From Pseudomonas sp. H1h (GTDB lineage: Bacteria; Pseudomonadota; Gammaproteobacteria; Pseudomonadales; Pseudomonadaceae), in the NCBI RefSeq assembly GCF_000633255.1, contig NZ_AYMJ01000014.1, positions 62,001 through 126,000 of the forward strand: DNA of 64,000 nt. The letters run 5' to 3'. A program made the position numbers and the translations under genes. The stretch's first letter is position 1, and the number at the start of each line of letters is the position of its first letter. The notes under the pieces are model-generated. The model ran no database searches. It had not been told where the DNA came from and saw nothing but the letters and a program-made list of their open reading frames with translations. Shown piece after piece: positions 38,810 to 50,546 of this stretch.

Positions 38810-41800
38810 GATTCGCCTCCTTGGCAAAATGCGCCCAGGCTACGCGATAGTCAGCTTCGCGGTCAGCCAGGGTGAAAGGGGCAGTGTATTGGATAGTGCG
38901 TTGTATCGGGCCGCCGGGTTGAGTGTCGTCGAGGATGGGGCGCTCGATGAGGGTGCCGTCGGGGACTTGGGGGTGGCCGTCCTTAGGCTGCACGTCTTCC
39001 CAACCGAGACGACCTGTTTTGGTACCGCCATCGGGCAGGCGAACTGTGCAGTTGGCATCGCGCTTACCGGCCTTGCGCGGTAGGCCGACGCCAACCAAGC
39101 CCTTACTGGCGGTGAAGACGATGCGGCCGCTGGCATCGTACCAAGTGTCGCGCTCGTATTGGCGCATGACGGGGAACTGCACGCGGTAGATGGTCAGCAG
39201 TTCGTCCAGGGTCAGGCCGAGGGCCCGCGCGGCGAGGACGTCAATTTCCACCAGCGCCTGACGACGGGTAAAGTCGCCGCGCGCGGTGCAGTTGCGCTGC
39301 CATTCGGGAGTGAGTTCGGCGAAAAAGCGCCGCGGCAGGCGTGGGTCATTGCTGGCCCAGGAGCCCTGCTGGAATGCGGTTTGCCAGCAGTCGCGCCAGA
39401 GATCGGCGTAGTGAGTGGTGAGGCAGTTTAGAGCCAACACCCGAATCGTCATTGCGCAATCTCTCGGCATTAAAGGCATCAGGCTTGCGGTGCCGTCACG
39501 AAAGTCTTTCTTACCCGAGACTCTTACAAAAAAATCGAATGGTAGCGATGCCCAGTAACCTGCAGCAGAGACGGTATGCTTTGAATCGCGAAAGGTAATA
39601 GAAAACACTCCGTCGATATGTGCCACCTTAGGAGGCATAAGAATCGGCCTGACTGATCGCTCGTCAGCGGGATGCGCACCTCGACGCGATGCAACTCTCC
39701 AGTATGCCGTTACTGGCCTCGCATCCTGCTCACCATCTTCCACCCAGCTAACTCGCGGCACGCGGCGAGCGTAATCTGCGGGGGCGCAGGCGGGTAAATA
39801 GTTGCTGCGAGGGAGATAATCGTCTGGCAGGTTTTCAAGGTCGAGCACATCGTAATGGCTATTCTGGGTGCATACTGCACGTGGGGTTTTGTTAAGCGGA
39901 TTGCCTACGAAGAAATGTGGGCCTGACAGTACGAAGTCGACGTGGGATTCGACAAAACCCGTGCTGCGGCGAATGGTACCATCTCTTTGTCGGCCACTTT
40001 CATGCCACATCTCTGTGGGAAGGTAGTCTTTCTGCAGGTTTCCAAGGCGTTGTGGTGTCTGCGCAAATTTCTCAAGCACTGCTACGAGCTCGCGGCTATG
40101 CACCGCTGGTAGGCGCGCTTGCAATGCTGGAGTACCGGGTGCGTCGTAGAGTTGCGCAAAGGTTGCCAGCAGAGCTTCATCTACTTCGATCACGCGACTG
40201 GCATGGCCTTCAGTGCTCCAGCCACCTTCGTCGCGCTTGATTCCAGGAATTGCACCGCCTCCTGCATGGACAAGGCTGGCACCAATCGTTGCAGGCCAGA
40301 AAAGGTTAGCCATCGATTTGAAATGCACTGCCTGCTGGGGGGCTGCATAGATATGCAGGCCAAAACGCATTCGTCCGTGATCGTTAGTACCCTCAAATAA
40401 CGCAAATTCATTTTGAAATTGATAATGCTGCCGTAGCCTTGGGTAAATAGCCTCCCGCAGCGCACCTGCTTTCGGGTCGTCGTACACACCCTCGGGATGC
40501 ACTAGCGCTTGTACACCGCAGCCAATCTGCCATACCAGCGGCAGAAAGCACTTGAATAGGTTGCTCTGCTGGCCCTTGAGCAGAGGGTAGTTCTGGGTGG
40601 CATTTAGAAATGCCCCCATACCCTCAGTCGCCGTGCACTCGCCCAGATAATCCGCCCGCGCCTGCTGCAGCGCTGTAAACACCACCTCACGCTGCTTGGC
40701 TGCATCTGAAGCACTGAGCTTGCGGATTGCAAAGCGAGGATCGAAGTCCGATAGCAGCGACTGTTCGTTCCACTCGATCTTGATCCACGGTGGATTACCA
40801 AGGATCACATCAAAGCCACCACGGGCCTTGAACACATCGGCGAACTCCAGCGCCCAGTGCATAAAGTGCTGCTGGCCGGCCACCTGCTGCGCCACCTGTA
40901 ATTGCGGCAAAGCATTGATCAGCGCGGCGATATCGACATGGCCGTAACGGTCGCGCTCGGGAGCAAAGTCCAGCCCATGCTGCGCCTGGGTTTCAGGGAA
41001 TAGATCATCGGCCGACGCGCCGCTCAAACTGGCGTTGCCTAGCAGCACCGTTTCCAGCACAAACCACCAGTGTTCACGGCTGGGCAACTCGCTGCCTTTA
41101 TCCAGCGGCCAGAACCACAGGGCACACCAGGCATCCATCACCAGTTTGAGACGGCGGTAGGGGCTGGCGTTTTTCTGTGCTTCACTAAGCATTTCACGTT
41201 GATAGGCGGCGTCTTTTTGCGCGGTGCTAGTCGGAGCGCGGTTGGCGGCCAAGTCGGGCCATACATGCAGTTCATCGCAGGTAGCGGCGCGCACACGGGC
41301 CAGCTCCTGAGCGTGTTGCTGCCAGAGCTGCTCAGTGGCGGCACTCAGCGCTTGCACCCGTCTGATTTCATCGCGACTCAGCGGCGCAGTAAAACCTTTG
41401 CGCCATTGTTTGAACTGCTCGAAGGCGGCTGGCTCAAGCGCCTTGACCACCTTATCGCTGACCATGCCCATGCCTTCAGCAGGCAGCAAAAAGTGGAACA
41501 CATCGGTAGCGGCTGGAACTTGTGTGAGTGGCAAAGCACGTGGTGAGGCAGCGCGCCAGTCGCGTTCGGGCTGACCGTTTTCACCTTTGCCTGGGCTGAG
41601 CTGGGCCGTGCTAAACAACTCGCGCCGCGCCCCCACCAGGGAGTTACCGTTGTACAGTTGCAAGCCAAACCATGGCACATGACTGCCTTTGAAAATGGCG
41701 TTAAGCCACAAGGAGACTTCGGCCAGCTCCACCGCGATGGGGTTAAGGTCCACACCGAAGACATTGCTGTCGGCGATGTACATCTTCACCCGCTGCTTTT

Positions 41801-43721
41801 CTTCGGTGTACTGCTCGTGCGGAATGGTGCGGCCCAGCTCTTTCTGTTTGGCTTGCAGATAGGCTTCGGCCAATTGGCTGACTGCCTCGTTCAAGAACGC
41901 CGCGCTGCCCATAGCCGGCTCGCATACGGTGAGTGTCAGAATTTCATCTGCTGCTTTACCGGGCAAGATTTCCTTTAGTGCATGTTCCACCAGGCACTTG
42001 GTCAACACTTCCGGGGTGTAATAGCTGGCTGACTTCTCGCGGGCACGACCGGCCAGACGATAGATAAAACTGCCTTTGGGGTGGATCTTGGTATTGCCGC
42101 CAAACAGGCGTTCAGCGTCGGTGTACTGGCTGATGCTGTTGGCAGGTACAAAGTAGGCCGCATCCAGCGGGTTGACCTCGGCTTCTTTTTTCTTCTCGGC
42201 AGCGCTAGGGGTATCGAGGCCATCCTCGCTGCCCGTATCGCTCTCGCTCGAATCGTCCTCTTCGCTCTCGTCTCCCGTAGTTGCCTTCTTACCCTTGGGG
42301 TCAGGGCGTACTTCGTAGAGATCTTCTTCGGCGAAAAAGCCACGGAAGGACAGCAACGATTCGTACACTGCACCTAGCTGGTTGATCCCGAGGGTGCCAT
42401 AACTGATACGTCCACGACGACTCTTGCCACCACCACGGGACAGTGACATTAGCTCAATGACTTGCTGCAGCACCGAGTTACGTAGTTTGACGCTACCCAG
42501 CAGCGGCGTGCGAGTCGGGTCAAACAGGTGGCCCTGCAGCGGCGCAATGGTGAAGCCGTTATCGAGCAAGCCATCATTGCTGCCACTCAGGTCGAGCTGA
42601 CTCGCTGTGGCATCCCGGCGCGGATAGCCTTGCCAGATCAGGCCAAAGAGCTGCTTGAGGCTGTCGTGAAAATAGAAACCTTCCTGGGCTTCGCTGGTGG
42701 TCAGCGGGGTTTGCTCCAGCTCGCGCAGGTGCTCGATGCTGTAGCCCTTGAGGTAGGCCTCGGCATCGATGGGCGCATAGCCCAGCTCGGGCCGTGCTTC
42801 GATATAGAACATAAACAGCAGGCGGTACATGTAGCGCAGGCTTTCACGGCTGAGCTGGTCGGCCAAGTCAGTATCGTTACGCTCGAACACCTTCTCTTTG
42901 GCCACAGTGCGTTTGTACCAGATGGCCTCGTTGGCAATGAGCTCAATGCATTCACGCAGGGCGTATTTGAGATCAGTGGATACCTCAAAGGCATGTTTGT
43001 GCGAGCTGTCGTCCAGGCTGTCGAGCAGCGCCACTCCGCCTTCCACCGGCAGCACCGACTGGCTGCCCAGCAGAGCGGCCATAGCGCGGAACTGCTTGTC
43101 ATCACGCGGGCCGAACAAGTCCGGCAGGTTGAAGCGCAGCAGTGCCTTGCGCCCCCATTTGCTGCGCTCGATTAGCAGCCACTCTTCATGGTGCAGCAGC
43201 AACACCCAGCGTGGCGGGTGATCATCAGCAAACAGGCGCTTGCTGAGGGTTTCTTCCCAGTCGCTGTGGGCATATTTACCTTTGCCCTGCTCACTGGCCG
43301 CTGGCGCAAGCAATTGCAACGGGCTGCTGTCGTCGTCTTCCGCATTGGCAATAGCTGCCGCAATGACCAAAAGCGGCTGATGTTTGGCATCGCGATACAC
43401 CGCGAACACCGGCAATTCGCCTTCGGCCAACGTCAGGCTCTGCGGCGCTAGCTCGTAACCCAGAGCGGCGAGAAGTGGCTGCACTAGGTCAATAAACAGG
43501 CTGGCGCGCTCGCTGGTTTTGCGCTCACTCAGAAAGCGCTCGCGGGCACGGAAGTAACCATTAGCCCCCGCAGCAGTGCGCAGACGAGCGACGGGGCTTT
43601 GCGCGCCCTGCTCTTTCCACTGGTCAAACAGCGTCTTGAGGTCTTTTTCGAGGATCTCATCCAGGTAGTGCTGGCTGTAAAACTCGTTGGCATTGGTGAG
43701 GCCGGTGATGGCAAAACTCAT
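38802..43721 (-). CDS. Giant adenine-specific DNA methyltransferase (PglX/DrmMI-like, Eco57I type)
   Basis: The 1639-residue protein has a long N-terminal region. Next comes a gamma-type N6-adenine methyltransferase with AdoMet motif [12 protein letters not shown] near residue 602 and the catalytic NPPW near 975. The segment [17 protein letters not shown] before motif I is typical of Eco57I/PglX enzymes. An acidic low-complexity insert rich in Asp, Glu and Ser lies around 480-515. Such enzymes modify host DNA to mark self in BREX and DISARM. It is the second gene of the operon, 13 bases after the SNF2 helicase. Confidence 0.87.
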   Translation of the reverse strand: MSFAITGLTNANEFYSQHYLDEILEKDLKTLFDQWKEQGAQSPVARLRTAAGANGYFRARERFLSERKTSERASLFIDLVQPLLAALGYELAPQSLTLAEGELPVFAVYRDAKHQPLLVIAAAIANAEDDDSSPLQLLAPAASEQGKGKYAHSDWEETLSKRLFADDHPPRWVLLLHHEEWLLIERSKWGRKALLRFNLPDLFGPRDDKQFRAMAALLGSQSVLPVEGGVALLDSLDDSSHKHAFEVSTDLKYALRECIELIANEAIWYKRTVAKEKVFERNDTDLADQLSRESLRYMYRLLFMFYIEARPELGYAPIDAEAYLKGYSIEHLRELEQTPLTTSEAQEGFYFHDSLKQLFGLIWQGYPRRDATASQLDLSGSNDGLLDNGFTIAPLQGHLFDPTRTPLLGSVKLRNSVLQQVIELMSLSRGGGKSRRGRISYGTLGINQLGAVYESLLSFRGFFAEEDLYEVRPDPKGKKATTGDESEEDDSSESDTGSEDGLDTPSAAEKKKEAEVNPLDAAYFVPANSISQYTDAERLFGGNTKIHPKGSFIYRLAGRAREKSASYYTPEVLTKCLVEHALKEILPGKAADEILTLTVCEPAMGSAAFLNEAVSQLAEAYLQAKQKELGRTIPHEQYTEEKQRVKMYIADSNVFGVDLNPIAVELAEVSLWLNAIFKGSHVPWFGLQLYNGNSLVGARRELFSTAQLSPGKGENGQPERDWRAASPRALPLTQVPAATDVFHFLLPAEGMGMVSDKVVKALEPAAFEQFKQWRKGFTAPLSRDEIRRVQALSAATEQLWQQHAQELARVRAATCDELHVWPDLAANRAPTSTAQKDAAYQREMLSEAQKNASPYRRLKLVMDAWCALWFWPLDKGSELPSREHWWFVLETVLLGNASLSGASADDLFPETQAQHGLDFAPERDRYGHVDIAALINALPQLQVAQQVAGQQHFMHWALEFADVFKARGGFDVILGNPPWIKIEWNEQSLLSDFDPRFAIRKLSASDAAKQREVVFTALQQARADYLGECTATEGMGAFLNATQNYPLLKGQQSNLFKCFLPLVWQIGCGVQALVHPEGVYDDPKAGALREAIYPRLRQHYQFQNEFALFEGTNDHGRMRFGLHIYAAPQQAVHFKSMANLFWPATIGASLVHAGGGAIPGIKRDEGGWSTEGHASRVIEVDEALLATFAQLYDAPGTPALQARLPAVHSRELVAVLEKFAQTPQRLGNLQKDYLPTEMWHESGRQRDGTIRRSTGFVESHVDFVLSGPHFFVGNPLNKTPRAVCTQNSHYDVLDLENLPDDYLPRSNYLPACAPADYARRVPRVSWVEDGEQDARPVTAYWRVASRRGAHPADERSVRPILMPPKVAHIDGVFSITFRDSKHTVSAAGYWASLPFDFFVRVSGKKDFRDGTASLMPLMPRDCAMTIRVLALNCLTTHYADLWRDCWQTAFQQGSWASNDPRLPRRFFAELTPEWQRNCTARGDFTRRQALVEIDVLAARALGLTLDELLTIYRVQFPVMRQYERDTWYDASGRIVFTASKGLVGVGLPRKAGKRDANCTVRLPDGGTKTGRLGWEDVQPKDGHPQVPDGTLIERPILDDTQPGGPIQRTIQYTAPFTLADREADYRVAWAHFAKEANHG

Positions 43722-43734
43722 GCTGTATTCTTCC

Positions 43735-46599
43735 TTAAGCCATCAGTGCGGCGACAACTGTGAACTGAGCGCGGTCATCCAGTTGCAGGGTGTCGCGTAT
43801 CCATTGTTGGTAGTTGCTGAACAGGTCTGCGGTGGCGCTTTCTTTCTGTTTACGTTTGGCTGCGATGACCTGTTCGATACCTTTGGCGAAATCAATTTCC
43901 AGCTGTTCGTTGTGTTTGTGCTGCAAGGTTTGCAGCTTAGCCAACTCGCGCTCAAGACGCTGGCGACAGCTGGCATCGAAGGCCTGCTTGATCGGTTTGA
44001 TGTGTTTCTCAGCAGCCTGAATAACCGCAGGTAGCGCACTTTGCAGGGCACGGCTGTCGGGCGCCTGGCCATTGTTGGCCTGGGCTTTTGCGGTGCTGGT
44101 GAGCCCTGTGCGCTGCAGTGTTTCCGCCAGGCTCAGTACGCCTTCTACCTGCCCAGCAGCATTGAGCTGCACACCGAGCCACTCGGCCAGTACGGCTTGG
44201 CCGCGACGGTTAGGCACCTGGGCGAGCACCAGCACGATGGCTTCGCCTACGGTCAACCCCTGTGCGACGCGCAGCAGCGGCGCGCGCTGGCGACGGAACA
44301 GAGCCATAAGTTTGTAGTCGAGCCACTGGGCAATGGGGTTGAGCGCCCAGAGGTAGTGCAGCTGCGGCCAGGCATTGGTGTCGCGTGCCTGCTTGATGGC
44401 CTCTTCAACCACAGCCTTATCGGCGCTCAAGGCAAAGGTGTTATCGGTCGGCCACATTTCGCTGGCCAGATCACGCTTGAGCACCTGGGCAAGGTCGCGA
44501 CTGGGCTGGAAGCTTAGCGTGCGGCTGGCATCATCCGTTTTGATTGCAGCATGTTCGCGTGGCGACTGTTGTGCCAGCCAACGCAAGGCATCGCGAAGGT
44601 AAATGTAGCTGTCGTTAAACAGACTGGTGAGTTCAGCAGTCGGCGCCATGAGTGCTGCTGTGCTGGCGGGTGCAACGCTATCATTGCTGGGCACGTTCGC
44701 GCCCCACAGGGCTTCGAAAGGGTCGATATCATCCCCAGCCAGTAGCGCGGCGAATTCATCGACAGTGCGGTTGCCTTCAATGGCCTTGGCCACTTCGACG
44801 GTTTCCAGCTCCTCGTCATATAGCCCCATAAAGGCTGATGGGTCGCCGATATTCTTTGCCGCCTGCTCGTCCTTGTCGATCAGGATTTCCAGGTAGCGCA
44901 AGTCACCGCGAACTCTCTCGTGGCGAGGTTCGGTCAGCAGGTAGCCGATTTTCGGGGCATACAGTTGACCATAGCGATCCACACGACCATTGCGCTGCTG
45001 GAACACCATCAGCGACCAGGAAATATCGAAGTGGATCAGCCGATGAGCTTGGTAGTGCAAGTTAAGACCTTCGGAGGCTACATCCGAAGCAATCAGCAGG
45101 CGCAGGGGCGAATGGGTTTTGCCGAAATCTTCGACTGTTTGCTGGATGTCCAGGTCAGGCAATTGGCCGTGCAGAATGGCTACGGCGTTATCCTTTAAAC
45201 CAAGGGCCTTGGGTAGCTCTAGCTGGAGGAATTTCAGTGTTTCCACCCGCTCGGTGAAAATCACCAGGCGGTCACTTGGATTTTTGCCATCCCAACGCCA
45301 GTGCTGACCTTGTTTGAGCTGGCTGATGAGGTGCTGGAATTTGCTGAATTTGTCGACACTGATGGCCTGTACCAAAACTTGAAAATTACGCAGCCCCTCA
45401 AGATCAGGATGACGTGCGTCTTTTATCTCGAGCTTTCGGATGCGCTCTTTCAGCGTTTGTAGGCAGGCTGCCGGGGAAGAGAAAAGCGCCTTTTCCAGCA
45501 CGGTGCGGAACAACATGGCACCGTCGCGCGCACCGGTCCCGTCACTATTAAGTTTGAGCTCGGCTAGGGCATCGAAGGCGAGGTTTTCCGCCGGGCTTGC
45601 GGCGCAGGCCAAACGAAACACTTCTCGCTCTGGGAACTCCTGCTTCATCTGCTCGCGCACGTCTTTCTTGAAACGGCGAACAAAAAGGTGATCGACATCC
45701 TCGCGGGTGTAATCGGCCCCTACTGGAAGCACAGTGGGGTCGAGCATGCGCACGAGGCTGGCGAAGCTGTCCTTTTTGCCGTTGTGTGGTGTGGCGGTGA
45801 GCAAGATCAGTGCATCGGAGCGTTGCGAGAGTAACTCGGCCAAGCGATTACTCTGGGTGCGATTGCCCTTGTAGGAAACGTTGTGGGCTTCGTCGATGAT
45901 GATCAGATCCCACCAGGCGCTTTCCAGGTAGTGCCGGTACTCGCTGTCGCGCTTCAAGGTATCGACCGAGATGATGGTGCGGTCGTAGTAGTTAAAGGGA
46001 TTGTGATTGGCTGGAATATCACGACGAATGCGCTGAATACCGGCTGAGTCCAGGCGGGTGAGCGGGATAGTAAATCGGTTCCAGAACTCCTGCTGAAACT
46101 GGCGCATCATACTTTTGGTAGTGACCACCAAAATGCGGCGAGCTTTACCTCTGCGCATCAACTCGGCGGTAAGGATGCCGGCCTCAAGGGTTTTACCCAA
46201 GCCTACTGTGTCCGCAATGAGCAAGCGCGGGCGTAGTTGCTGCAAGACCTGATGAGCAGGCTGCAACTGAAACGGCAGCGCATCCATTACTCCATGGTGT
46301 CCAATGACTACAGATTCGTTTTGCAGAGCCGATTGACGCAGACGCGCCTCGATAAACAGGCGCGAAGCGATAAATGTGGGCGAGTCGTCGTACACCAGCT
46401 CAGTTTTTGCTGGATCAATCAGGGTAACGTCTTCGAGCTGAGTGAGGAAAAGAGCATGACGATTGCGTACGGTTTCCGAAACGCCAATACACGAAAGCTG
46501 CCACCCGCCAAGACTACATTGATCTGCATTCTGGATAATCCACTCTTCATCGCGGATTAGTGCACGGGCACCGGGGGCCGGGGCTTGGGTCAGTTGCAT
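43735..46599 (-). CDS. SNF2-family helicase (DrmD-like)
   Basis: This 954-residue superfamily-2 ATPase has motif [14 protein letters not shown] near residue 130, DEAH in LIIIDEAHN near 235, LLTATPHNG, and motifs [13 protein letters not shown] and [11 protein letters not shown]. The C-terminus is helical and Lys-rich. Long SNF2-like proteins of this type open class 1 DISARM operons as DrmD. It is the first gene of the six-gene minus-strand array. The start [16 protein letters not shown] follows no obvious alternative. Confidence 0.85.
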   Translation of the reverse strand: MQLTQAPAPGARALIRDEEWIIQNADQCSLGGWQLSCIGVSETVRNRHALFLTQLEDVTLIDPAKTELVYDDSPTFIASRLFIEARLRQSALQNESVVIGHHGVMDALPFQLQPAHQVLQQLRPRLLIADTVGLGKTLEAGILTAELMRRGKARRILVVTTKSMMRQFQQEFWNRFTIPLTRLDSAGIQRIRRDIPANHNPFNYYDRTIISVDTLKRDSEYRHYLESAWWDLIIIDEAHNVSYKGNRTQSNRLAELLSQRSDALILLTATPHNGKKDSFASLVRMLDPTVLPVGADYTREDVDHLFVRRFKKDVREQMKQEFPEREVFRLACAASPAENLAFDALAELKLNSDGTGARDGAMLFRTVLEKALFSSPAACLQTLKERIRKLEIKDARHPDLEGLRNFQVLVQAISVDKFSKFQHLISQLKQGQHWRWDGKNPSDRLVIFTERVETLKFLQLELPKALGLKDNAVAILHGQLPDLDIQQTVEDFGKTHSPLRLLIASDVASEGLNLHYQAHRLIHFDISWSLMVFQQRNGRVDRYGQLYAPKIGYLLTEPRHERVRGDLRYLEILIDKDEQAAKNIGDPSAFMGLYDEELETVEVAKAIEGNRTVDEFAALLAGDDIDPFEALWGANVPSNDSVAPASTAALMAPTAELTSLFNDSYIYLRDALRWLAQQSPREHAAIKTDDASRTLSFQPSRDLAQVLKRDLASEMWPTDNTFALSADKAVVEEAIKQARDTNAWPQLHYLWALNPIAQWLDYKLMALFRRQRAPLLRVAQGLTVGEAIVLVLAQVPNRRGQAVLAEWLGVQLNAAGQVEGVLSLAETLQRTGLTSTAKAQANNGQAPDSRALQSALPAVIQAAEKHIKPIKQAFDASCRQRLERELAKLQTLQHKHNEQLEIDFAKGIEQVIAAKRKQKESATADLFSNYQQWIRDTLQLDDRAQFTVVAALMA

Positions 46600-47482
46600 G
46601 GTGCAATCCTTGTCAGGGCTTTAGGTGCGCAGCGAGCGCTGGAAAACGGAAGGCAATCACCACATGGGCCTACCCGGATCGGCACTGCCATCGATATTGA
46701 ATTAATCGTCTGTCGCGTGGGTAGTTATGTCACCCAAAGGGGCATAACGAGGTATAGGACACAACGCATATTGCCCCCGAGCAATCGGCTTTAAGATTTT
46801 CACCACAGCGATGCGGCGGGTGGCACTTTACCAGCTTTTTAATCCCGAACTGGGCGAATGAGTTATGACAGACGTACTCATCCCAACACGTAGAGCCATG
46901 CAATACAGTACATACGGCTGGACTCGAAGCTACCGTTATGCCAACAGATGCAGACCATTTCCCATAGCAGATCTGACATTTTTATGCGCGATTTTCGGTG
47001 GAGTGACTACCTGCCAAATGCCGGAGTAGCCGTCCTACATTCCTTGCGTGGTCAAACGGGTGCCATCTGTGCGGCGCCGACTGGAAACGCCTAAAAGATA
47101 TCGATTTTCCGCCTTCTTTTACATTCTGAGATCGATTTAAGAGAATCTCAGACCTACTTAATCGCAATGAAGTACCACCGGAGAGGTTCGCCCCTTGTCA
47201 TTGCAGTGCCCTCGCAGCCACAAGCGTAGCCGCGCTCACCTGCGACAACCTGTCACAGATAGCGCGCCTGGCTCTCAGGCGCACCTCAATTCAACGATTA
47301 GGCTGTCTGGTGCGGCGGCCTGTCGCACTTGGGGTGTCAAAACACTCTTATTAAACTCAATACGCCTTCATGATGTGCTTTCTCCCAAGCGGTGAATGCA
47401 CTGGCAATGCTCATCCGCAACGGACTGACTCCGCCCTTGCAAAGGCATCGCGTGATTATAAAAATGCCCAACGAGGTCCACC
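46600..47482. other. Long intergenic region upstream of the DISARM-like operon
   Basis: No convincing gene is seen in these 880 bases. It must contain the promoter of the minus-strand defence operon. Small dyads are visible: GCGCCTG-GCTCT-CAGGCGC (47264-47282) and TCTGAGAT / ATCTCAGA (47125-47132, 47145-47152). The region may hide the right boundary of the island or scars of past insertions, but I could not find a copy of the ssrA 3' end. Confidence 0.5.
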
Positions 47483-47770
47483 GTGAAAAAAGTATTGGCA
47501 GCTGTTTGTTTACTCGTACTCTCAAATGCTTTTGCCGCCCAAGAGCCTGAAGCGGTGTTCAACCGCTCCTGCACTATGTGCCATAACGGCCAGTCACCCA
47601 TGGCTCCAAAAAAAGGTGATCAAGTGGCTTGGAAACCCCGCTTGGAGCAAGGCACCGACGCATTGGTCAAGCACGTGACCGAGGGCTTCAAGGCCATGCC
47701 GCCACGGGGATTGTGCATGGACTGTAGCGAAGAAGATTACAAAGCCGTGATTGCTTGGATGTCTAAGTAA
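47483..47770 (+). CDS. Small periplasmic cytochrome c (c5-like)
   Basis: The 95-residue product has a signal peptide (MKKVLAAVCLLVLSNAFA), a single haem-binding CTMCH at about 31-35 and a likely axial methionine in KAMPPRGLCMDC. The extra Cys pair CMDC is a cytochrome c5/c4-like disulfide feature. It should carry one haem in the periplasm and transfer electrons. It stands alone, divergent from the defence operon. Confidence 0.88.
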   Translation: MKKVLAAVCLLVLSNAFAAQEPEAVFNRSCTMCHNGQSPMAPKKGDQVAWKPRLEQGTDALVKHVTEGFKAMPPRGLCMDCSEEDYKAVIAWMSK

Positions 47771-47857
47771 GGTTGCGGCAGGGATGGCAGCTTGCTGCCA
47801 CCCACCCGCTCTTATCTACGGCCGCGGAACGACGGCATATCGATCATGATGGTGTCT

Positions 47858-50035
47858 TTAGAAGCGGGCCGTTAGCGTTAGGTAAGCTGAACGTGGTTGA
47901 GTGGGTAGTACCACTGGAGAGCCCATATATTGATAGGTCTCAAAGACTTTGCGACCTGTCAGGTTTACCGCCGAAACCGAGATCGTGTAGCGGTCGAAAT
48001 CGTAGGAAGTCTGCGCATCCAGCAGTGTGTAGCCTGGGACGGATACCGTATTAGGTAGGGTTAACTCACGCGCGCTGAGTGCTGTAATACCAGCACCGAA
48101 GCCCAGTCCCTTGGCGGCGCCGTCAAGTATCCGATAGCGGGCTGCGAGGCGACCGCTGTGCCGCGGTACGCGAGGCAGTCCGTCACCGACCGGAATCGAG
48201 TTGTCCTCTGTGATTTCTGCCTGGGTGTAGGCGTAGTTGCCCAGCAATGAAAGAGCGGGGGTCGGTTCCCAAACCAGATCAGCTTCTACTCCGCGAGCGC
48301 GTTGTTCGCCGCTCTGCACCGAATAACCCAGAATCGCGTAGGTAGGGTCAGGATCAGGGGTGGACACATTACGACGCGTCTGCTCGAACATGGCGAGAGT
48401 GCCAGAAATGCCCAGATCGTTGAACGCCAGTTTGACGCCCGCCTCATAATTGCGAGACAGCTCAGGCTTGGGCGCCTCGTTACCAGTAAAGTTGAACGCC
48501 CCCCTGAAACCGGTGGAATACGCCGCGTAGAGCGCAAGACTTTCGGTCAGGTCATAAGTGATGCCAAAACGTGGTGTCACACGATGATATGAAGTATCTA
48601 CACCTTGCTCTTGTTGGTTGATGTCGAGCTGGGTCAATCGCAACGACCCCAACAAGTGCAAACGGCCATAGGTCGCTTGATCCTGAACGTATAAAGCCTT
48701 CGTCTCGTAACGGTTAGTCTGGGACACAATTGTTTCGGGCGTCGCGCCGTAGGAAATCCCATATCCCGGATTGGCAAGGTCAAGCTCGCCGATGAGTTCA
48801 ATGCCGGACATCCCCGAGCTGAAGTGAGTATTGTCGTAACTAATACCAACCAGCAACTCATGATCTCCGCCCAGCGATTCGACTCGGGAGCCTAGGTTGG
48901 TATCCAGCGTGCTTTCCCGGATGTTCGTGGGCAGGTAAAGCTTAAATATCGGGTAAACCGTGGGTGTCGTAGGATTCGGTCCCAGAAGGTCCGGAAATAC
49001 AAGGCTGCCATAATCACGAACTTTGCCCTCGTAATACTGAGCGCTGACGGTCAGTCGTGTGTCGTCATTAAGCTCATGCGTGAACTCGGCGGTGGTTGTT
49101 CGATTCTCGATGGTGGTGTGAGGCTGTCCGTTGGTCGCTCCTGGGAAGGCGTTGCGATCAATGTGCCCGCTCAATGCTGGAGCGGCTGGCAGGCCGGAAT
49201 ATTCGACCTGGCTGCGATTCTCGTATTGGCCGCGTAGTAACAACTCAGTCTCTGGCGATAGCTGGAAAGCGATGCTTGGTTGTATCGACCACTGATGGCC
49301 GTTGACATGATCAATCCAACTGTCGTTTTCTTGATAGTCGGCGGTAATCCGTGCGGCGACCTTGTCGCCGATGGGTGTGTTGAGATCCAGCGAAGGATTC
49401 TCTGTGCCGAAGCTACCGGTGCGCATCGACAGCAGTGCACTTGGCTCGGTCTCGGGCTGTTTAGAAACTACGTTAATCAAACCACCCAGCGGTGCGCCGA
49501 TACCGCCGCCGTACAACGCTGATGTAGGGCCTTTGAGTACCTCAATTCGCTCGGTGCCGATGAGGCTGGTCGGGTCGATGGTCGCTGCCGTGCCACCAAA
49601 TGCAGGCAGCCCGTTCACGTAAATTTCCGCCGGAAAACCGCGCACGATTGGCTGAGCGAAAAGTGCCTCTTGCGGCTTGGTTGCTCTTACCCCTGAGACG
49701 TTAACCAGCGCGTCAGCAAGCGAATGACTGTCCTGCTCCTTGAGCATCGTTTGCGTTACAACTTGAACGGATTGCGGGACTTCGACCAGGGGCGTGTCGG
49801 TGCGAGTGGCCGACGCAGAAGATGGTGCGCTGTAGCCTTCACGCGCCCCAGAAACGTTTATGGTTTCCAACGTCCAAATCTGTGATTGATCGGATGTTGG
49901 GGGTACATCCACGGCACCGTCTTGTGGGTGCGCAATGACCGGTAATGCTAGCCCCAGAAACACGCAAAAGGCATGGCGCCAACGCAGACGCGATGGATCA
50001 ATGTAAAACAGCGGCCCGTTCTTGTCCGAGTACAT
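47858..50035 (-). CDS. TonB-dependent siderophore receptor
   Basis: The 725-residue outer-membrane protein has an N-terminal signal region, then a plug domain with TDTPLVEVPQSVQVVTQTML (about 80-99), VRGFPAEIYVNG and ERIEVLKGPTSALYGGG. The beta-barrel ends in the aromatic YLTLTARF. It matches the ferrichrome/ferrioxamine-type receptor family (FhuA/FcuA/FoxA). It imports a ferric siderophore with TonB energy. The ligand cannot be assigned. A GGAAG ribosome site precedes the start. No sigma/anti-sigma pair lies next to it. Confidence 0.9.
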   Translation of the reverse strand: MYSDKNGPLFYIDPSRLRWRHAFCVFLGLALPVIAHPQDGAVDVPPTSDQSQIWTLETINVSGAREGYSAPSSASATRTDTPLVEVPQSVQVVTQTMLKEQDSHSLADALVNVSGVRATKPQEALFAQPIVRGFPAEIYVNGLPAFGGTAATIDPTSLIGTERIEVLKGPTSALYGGGIGAPLGGLINVVSKQPETEPSALLSMRTGSFGTENPSLDLNTPIGDKVAARITADYQENDSWIDHVNGHQWSIQPSIAFQLSPETELLLRGQYENRSQVEYSGLPAAPALSGHIDRNAFPGATNGQPHTTIENRTTTAEFTHELNDDTRLTVSAQYYEGKVRDYGSLVFPDLLGPNPTTPTVYPIFKLYLPTNIRESTLDTNLGSRVESLGGDHELLVGISYDNTHFSSGMSGIELIGELDLANPGYGISYGATPETIVSQTNRYETKALYVQDQATYGRLHLLGSLRLTQLDINQQEQGVDTSYHRVTPRFGITYDLTESLALYAAYSTGFRGAFNFTGNEAPKPELSRNYEAGVKLAFNDLGISGTLAMFEQTRRNVSTPDPDPTYAILGYSVQSGEQRARGVEADLVWEPTPALSLLGNYAYTQAEITEDNSIPVGDGLPRVPRHSGRLAARYRILDGAAKGLGFGAGITALSARELTLPNTVSVPGYTLLDAQTSYDFDRYTISVSAVNLTGRKVFETYQYMGSPVVLPTQPRSAYLTLTARF

Positions 50036-50132
50036 GGGATCTTCCGATAAAAGTCATTTGAAGCAGAACGCGCAGAGGGATTCGGCGTCGGCGGACTCAA
50101 AAGCCGGTCGATGCAGAGTCGGCAATGCGCGT

Positions 50133-50546
50133 TCAGCCAAAAGTGGGTATGACGTTCAACGATCGAATCGGTGGCGCTCGGCTTCTTGCACCGAGGAATA
50201 TCGGTGGCGCTGCTTGCTTGGGAATTAAGTGAGTAGAAAAAAGCTGTAACGATGGAACATTAAGTTGAAAACTGGACAGGTTTGACTCGGCGAGAGCGGG
50301 ATGCTGGAACAGAAGAGAGCAATATCCGCATTTTTCCCACACGACCAGATCATGGGTCTTGCCGACAGAAGCATGGTGAGACTTCTGGCTCGTGCCAAGC
50401 ATGTCGTGGCACTCCATGCCAGCCATGCTCATTGGTTGACTTTTGCCATGGGAAAGGCTGATCCCCTGACTGATCAGGGGGCCGGCAAAAATCATCAGTA
50501 ATGCGAACAGGCTCAGCCATGCTCCGATAATGTGACGCTTACGCAT
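50133..50546 (-). CDS. DUF2946 family protein
   Basis: The 137-residue product has an N-terminal hydrophobic segment (MRKRHIIGAWLSLFALLMIF), a Met/His-rich middle (MSMAGMECHDM, SHHAS) and the family-typical CGYCSLLFQHPAL, ending in the GARSRAPP motif. DUF2946 genes are often beside TonB-dependent copper receptors or copper genes in pseudomonads, so metal binding is plausible from the His, Met and Cys content. It lies 97 bases before the siderophore receptor on the same strand. Confidence 0.8.
   Translation of the reverse strand: MRKRHIIGAWLSLFALLMIFAGPLISQGISLSHGKSQPMSMAGMECHDMLGTSQKSHHASVGKTHDLVVWEKCGYCSLLFQHPALAESNLSSFQLNVPSLQLFSTHLIPKQAAPPIFLGARSRAPPIRSLNVIPTFG

Noticed and set aside
28760..46599. 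Calling the array plain BREX or plain DISARM
   Set aside because: No BrxL, BrxC or PglZ is visible for BREX, and no phospholipase D (DrmC) for DISARM, so only the term DISARM-related is justified.
47264..47282. GC-rich hairpin as a possible tRNA or att remnant
   Set aside because: The hairpin is isolated, without a T-arm or CCA, and does not match the ssrA 3' end.
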